64,000 nt of DNA. It comes from Gp1-AA122 sp035631655 (GTDB lineage Bacteria > Acidobacteriota > Terriglobia > Terriglobales > Acidobacteriaceae). The notes beneath the pieces are model-generated. The model saw only the letters and a program-made list of their open reading frames with translations, was not told the DNA's origin and searched no databases. Shown here piece by piece: positions 60,866 through 64,000 of this stretch. Position numbers and translations under genes: made by a program. The stretch is from positions 62,001 to 126,000 of the forward strand of contig DASQIH010000241.1 in assembly GCA_035631655.1 (NCBI GenBank). Reading direction: 5' to 3'. How positions within the stretch are numbered: the first letter of the stretch is position 1; the number at the start of each line of letters is the position of its first letter.

Positions 60866-61548
60866 GGCCGGTGAGGTGGCTCACCAGCCATTGGAGTTTG
60901 CTCGGTCCCCTTCAACTTGTACTCCGAGTCGATGAAGAAGCTTCCGAATGTGACTACTTGGTCCCCCTCCTTCAGCCCTTTTGACACCTGAGTGTACAAT
61001 TCTCCCTGTATGCCCATTTCAATCTCGTGCGGGGTGTACTGACCGGGCCCCTGCTGGACGTAGACGATATGCTTTTCGCCCTCCTCAATGATCGCCTCGT
61101 TGGGGATCGAAAGGAACTCACCTCGATCAACCACGATTTCCATCACATAGTAGCGGCTGCCTGCGAGTCCGCTTGCGGACAGCGTCGCTTCGACCATCAC
61201 ACGGCCGGCCTGGGGGACAACACGCGTTACCCCAGCTTGGTACATGGATGATTTCGATGCAGGTGGAAAGGAGCGCACCCGTTGTCCAACCTTTAGCAAT
61301 CCGGCGTCGGGCGGATCGACGTATGCAGTTAATACCTTTAAGTTTTTGTCGATCGTACCGCCTGTGCGCACCCACATTTGAATTGGCCGCACAGTCGTTT
61401 GACTCAGCGTCAGAGTGAGATCAACGGCCTGGGCGTCGGAGACCTTCGTGCCGCTGTTCTTTGGCCGAGTATGACTGCGAATGTCCTCGGCGTGGGAGGT
61501 GTGAACGAGCGCCAAAAGCAAGAGTAGATTACGAATACTGCCCGGCAT
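60862..61548 (-). CDS. Short RND adaptor without helical hairpin
   Basis: At 228 residues this is half the length of a normal adaptor. After a signal peptide (LLLLALVHTSHAED) it shows the beta-barrel and membrane-proximal regions (LKVLTAYVDPPDAGLLKVGQRVRSF, FLSIPNEAIIEEGEKHIVYVQQGPGQYTPHEIEMG, VTFGSFFIDSEYKLKG), but the lipoyl halves and the coiled-coil hairpin that contacts TolC are missing. The reading frame is intact with a proper start, so it is either a natural minimal adaptor or a stabilised deletion. Confidence 0.82.
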   Translation of the reverse strand: MPGSIRNLLLLLALVHTSHAEDIRSHTRPKNSGTKVSDAQAVDLTLTLSQTTVRPIQMWVRTGGTIDKNLKVLTAYVDPPDAGLLKVGQRVRSFPPASKSSMYQAGVTRVVPQAGRVMVEATLSASGLAGSRYYVMEIVVDRGEFLSIPNEAIIEEGEKHIVYVQQGPGQYTPHEIEMGIQGELYTQVSKGLKEGDQVVTFGSFFIDSEYKLKGTEQTPMAGEPPHRP

Positions 61549-61570
61549 AAAAGTTCAAAATCCCACTGAG

Positions 61571-61594
61571 CCTACGGCCGCAGCCGACCGTAGG
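61571..61594 (-). terminator. Hairpin between the propeller and adaptor genes
   Basis: CCTACGG and CCGTAGG form a 7-bp stem with a 10-nt loop, 17 bp after the propeller stop and 22 bp before the adaptor start. It may attenuate transcription into the pump genes. Confidence 0.4.
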
Positions 61595-61611
61595 AACGCC
61601 TCCGATGTCCC

Positions 61612-62814
61612 TTAGTGGCAGTAATTATCCTTGCTATCCATGATGTGCGTGCCCCATGGGAACAGACCGACATTGAATATCTTCTCGACCGCTTCGGTCT
61701 TGGCGTCGATGATCACTACGGCATTCTCGGTTGAGTCGGCGAGGTAAAGCTTTTGGTCGGCCGTATCCGTCGTGGCGGTTTCAAGGTTGACGTTCGTTCC
61801 GATTTTAATGCGGCCGGCCGGTCTGAGCGTTTCCATGTTGTAAACATACACAAAGCCGGTGCTATGACTGATTACAAATGCCTTGCCTCCGGCAAAATTG
61901 ACTCCGACCATGTCTGGGCCCGCTTCCAGAGTCGCCGCGACTTTGTTCGCTTTGAGATCGATGATGGAGATGGTCTGATCTCCGTTATTCGGAGTAACCG
62001 CGTACTTGCCGTCATGGCCCATGTAGATGCGCCATGGTGCTTTACCTACACGCATGACCTTGATCACTTTGTCCTCACGGGGATCGATTACGCTGACCAC
62101 ATCCAGGTCGCCGTCAGCGGCGTATAGATACTTGCCGTCAGGGGAGAACATGGCAACGTTGACACCCTTGATGTCAGCGTAGTAACGATCCGGATCCAGT
62201 TTGGCGAAAGCGGGCGTGTCAGCAAGTTGAATTTTCTTCATGAGTTCGTGGCGGCGCACGTCGACGACGCCGAGCCAGTGCGCACCGTAATTACCTACAT
62301 AGGCCTTCGACCCATCCGGCGTGAACGTTACGTTGAGAGGCTCCTTGAAGCCCGAGATAGTCTTGACTTTTGAGAGCGAGACCATATCGATCACGGTTAT
62401 GGAGTCCCCTTCAGGATTGCCTTGATAGTACCAGCGCCCGTCAGGAGAGAAGGCCAGATGCTCTGGCGCGAAATCAACGGGGATCACCTTCACCAACTGC
62501 AAGGTAGCGGTATCGATGATGTAGGCCTTATTGGCGCGTGTTCCGCCCGTGACAACGTAACGCCCGTCAGGCGACATCATCACCATGTGCGGATTGACGT
62601 TGTTTCCCAAGAATACCTTGCCGACCATGTTATGGCTCTTGATATCCATGAAGCCGATCTCGTTCGAGTCCCGACTAACGATCATGACGACGGAACGGGG
62701 GTCGCTGATCTTGATTTCGGCCTTGGCGGCGAATGCCGCGCGAGACCCGATGGTGGCCACGGCCAAGCCGCCCAGGACAACGCAACCGAACGCGACGAAT
62801 TTAGCATGGAACAT
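61612..62814 (-). CDS. Secreted YVTN-repeat beta-propeller (YncE-like)
   Basis: The 400-residue protein has a signal peptide (ATIGSRAAFAAKA) and seven repeats with the YVTN pattern (MSPDGRYVVTGG, FSPDGRWYYQGN, FTPDGSKAYVGNYG, FSPDGKYLYAADG). Such periplasmic propellers are often found in metal and redox gene clusters and probably act as scaffolds or ligand-binding proteins. No catalytic motif. It lies between the porin and adaptor genes on the same strand and is probably in their operon. Confidence 0.86.
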   Translation of the reverse strand: MFHAKFVAFGCVVLGGLAVATIGSRAAFAAKAEIKISDPRSVVMIVSRDSNEIGFMDIKSHNMVGKVFLGNNVNPHMVMMSPDGRYVVTGGTRANKAYIIDTATLQLVKVIPVDFAPEHLAFSPDGRWYYQGNPEGDSITVIDMVSLSKVKTISGFKEPLNVTFTPDGSKAYVGNYGAHWLGVVDVRRHELMKKIQLADTPAFAKLDPDRYYADIKGVNVAMFSPDGKYLYAADGDLDVVSVIDPREDKVIKVMRVGKAPWRIYMGHDGKYAVTPNNGDQTISIIDLKANKVAATLEAGPDMVGVNFAGGKAFVISHSTGFVYVYNMETLRPAGRIKIGTNVNLETATTDTADQKLYLADSTENAVVIIDAKTEAVEKIFNVGLFPWGTHIMDSKDNYCH

Positions 62815-62842
62815 TGCTTTTCTCCTTGCACCCTAAGCTTAA

Positions 62843-64000
62843 CTAAAAGGCAACCTGGAAACGGACGCCAGGCACGAAATAACCGACCGGTTTCGCACCA
62901 GCCATCCGCTCTGTATCATGAGCAAGGTGGAACGATAGCCGTAGTCTCTCTGAAAGGCGAAAGTTGTAGTAACCTTCCACCAGGTTCTGGCTGCCGACCG
63001 TGGGAATGTTGGATTTTGCGTATCCGAATGCCCACGTGTCCCCAGGATTCACCACAAACCGCTTCTGCACCTGAAATCCTGCGCTAGAGAAGTTCATCCT
63101 GCCGACATCAACCCGCCCGTATCCATAGCGGCCAAACACCGTAAACTGATCTGTGAGCTTTTGGTCGATGCTCACTCCACCAGCGTAGCCGTTCGCTTGC
63201 GGACGATCTATCAGTGGATTCGCTCCTGCGTTGGCGCGCCGGCCCCAGATCCGATAATTTCCTTCTGGCAAGGAAAAGGGCCTCGCGACGTAGTCAACTT
63301 CCGCCAAAGCGAAGAGCGACTGGGACAGATTCGTTATCTCAAGGTTACTCTGCTGAATTCCAGCCTTGAACGCCCAGCCGTTCTTTGGATCGATGACCCC
63401 TACCGCACCGACGCCATTGACCACCAGCCCCAAAGCTTCATTGTTGACCAGAGCGTCGCTCAAAAACTGCGTGAATTCATCGTTGGCAACCGTGTTCCGG
63501 TCGAAATAGTTGGTCAAATCGATTCGACCGGCAGTAAGGGCAATCCTCTGCTTGTAGAGCTCCGTCCTAACCCAGGCTTCCCGCAGGTCCAGTGAGTTTT
63601 GGTGGACCAGGCGAGAGTTGAAGCTGTTGAGAAGTTCCAGTCCATTAACTTCGTGATCGATCGGTGGCCCGGTGATACCCACCAGATCCGCAAAGAATAG
63701 CGTGTTTTGCGCGACTTTGGCCGTGAAGGTCACGTCTGCCGACGCAAGCATATAATTGTGACCGTTGGCGATCGTGTCGGGGCCCTCATGTTGAATGGCT
63801 GACTGCGCTGAAGTAGCTGCGGAGACGCCCACTGAAACGCTCTTGGCTTTATCATCATCCAGGGCCTCCTGGATCTTGTCTGCAATGTTTTGCCGACGGT
63901 ACACTCTTTCCCGTTGATACTGGACGGCCTTCTTAGCGCCGGGAGTCGGCTGGTCGTATTGGGTCCCGTTCTTATCCACGTAGACTGTGATTTTCTTGGT
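62843..64000 (-). CDS. Outer-membrane porin (OprB-like), N-terminus outside window
   Basis: The frame runs off the right edge, giving 385 C-terminal residues. The first visible part is an Arg/Lys-rich segment (YQRERVYRRQNIADKI). The rest consists of amphipathic strands typical of a porin barrel, ending with the aromatic residue expected for outer-membrane insertion (VGYFVPGVRFQVAF). The pattern DLREAWVRTELYKQRIALTAGRIDLTNYFDRN is that of carbohydrate-selective OprB-type porins; substrate is unknown. An internal GTG at 63979 is not a credible start because the frame stays open beyond it. Confidence 0.78.
   Translation of the reverse strand, partial: TKKITVYVDKNGTQYDQPTPGAKKAVQYQRERVYRRQNIADKIQEALDDDKAKSVSVGVSAATSAQSAIQHEGPDTIANGHNYMLASADVTFTAKVAQNTLFFADLVGITGPPIDHEVNGLELLNSFNSRLVHQNSLDLREAWVRTELYKQRIALTAGRIDLTNYFDRNTVANDEFTQFLSDALVNNEALGLVVNGVGAVGVIDPKNGWAFKAGIQQSNLEITNLSQSLFALAEVDYVARPFSLPEGNYRIWGRRANAGANPLIDRPQANGYAGGVSIDQKLTDQFTVFGRYGYGRVDVGRMNFSSAGFQVQKRFVVNPGDTWAFGYAKSNIPTVGSQNLVEGYYNFRLSERLRLSFHLAHDTERMAGAKPVGYFVPGVRFQVAF

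Noticed and set aside
1..64000. CRISPR arrays, transposase or integrase genes, rRNA and tRNA genes were looked for.
   Set aside because: None seen; the only regular repeat is the in-frame 141-bp unit, and no transposase or integrase motifs appear in any credible frame.

Overview
The window is about 64 kb of GC-rich bacterial DNA with no rRNA, tRNA, insertion sequence or CRISPR array that I could recognise. Lineage is inferred only from gene content. Small secreted proteins with conserved Cys/His, an ECF sigma factor with an NrsF-type regulator, several Cu/Ag RND pumps, YHS-domain proteins and an N-type ATPase together suggest an environmental Gram-negative bacterium, most likely Acidobacteriota (Solibacter/Bryobacter-like). 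Nothing in the window proves this. The region reads as a large accessory island for copper/silver handling, with a phage-defence operon at its left edge.

Layout. 1-2.5 kb: the end of a type II CBASS operon (CD-NTase C-terminus, Cap2 E1-E2 ligase, Cap3 JAB protease). 3.0-12.7 kb (minus strand): a Cus-type efflux cassette (TolC, adaptor, RND) followed by a tandem-domain secreted protein, a CusF-like protein, a DUF411 protein and Lgt, and preceded by a Cys-rich small protein and a 47-residue-repeat protein. 13.7-15.4 kb: an ECF sigma factor/NrsF pair, divergent from a small secreted Cys protein. 15.6-21.5 kb (plus): multicopper oxidase, a CusF-TolC fusion, cytochrome c and secreted proteins. 21.6-25.3 kb: a hybrid kinase/receiver/sigma-54 activator operon. 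25.5-31.0 kb (minus): a PaaK-like ligase, YHS and DUF5676 proteins, a Cu P-type ATPase and a CBM48 protein. 31.1-35.3 kb (minus): three tandem paralogues, then a second kinase/sigma-54 activator pair. 35.5-46.8 kb (plus): a second Cus cassette with a paralogue of the tandem-domain protein, running into an AAA ATPase, alpha-glucan phosphorylase and debranching enzyme. 46.8-52.9 kb (minus): an N-type F1Fo ATPase operon. 53.7-56.4 kb (plus): DUF2933 protein, ICMT-like methyltransferase, unknown protein and archaeal-type SAM synthetase. 56.4-64 kb (minus): porin, YVTN propeller, a short RND adaptor, a third RND pump, a FixH-like lipoprotein and a secreted proteasome-like Ntn protein.

How it fits together. 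Periplasmic copper would be bound (CusF-like domains, DUF411, Cys/His-rich small proteins), oxidised (multicopper oxidase) and exported (two full CusCBA-like systems, one P-type ATPase and a third atypical RND pump). The clearest regulatory signal is a promoter motif, TGTAAC(C/G)-N16-CGAACTCA. It occurs three times around the ECF sigma gene: in front of the sigma gene itself, in front of the divergent secreted Cys protein, and in front of the repeat protein that heads the first Cus operon. It resembles the promoter I recall for Caulobacter SigF, which is also an NrsF-controlled metal-stress sigma factor.

Items I consider most worth follow-up are this ECF regulon, the secreted protein that keeps the proteasome T1/D17/K33 pattern, the tandem-domain protein paired with both Cu RND pumps, the CusF-TolC and CusB-FixH fusions, and the N-type ATPase that lacks AtpR and an expected ion ligand in subunit c.
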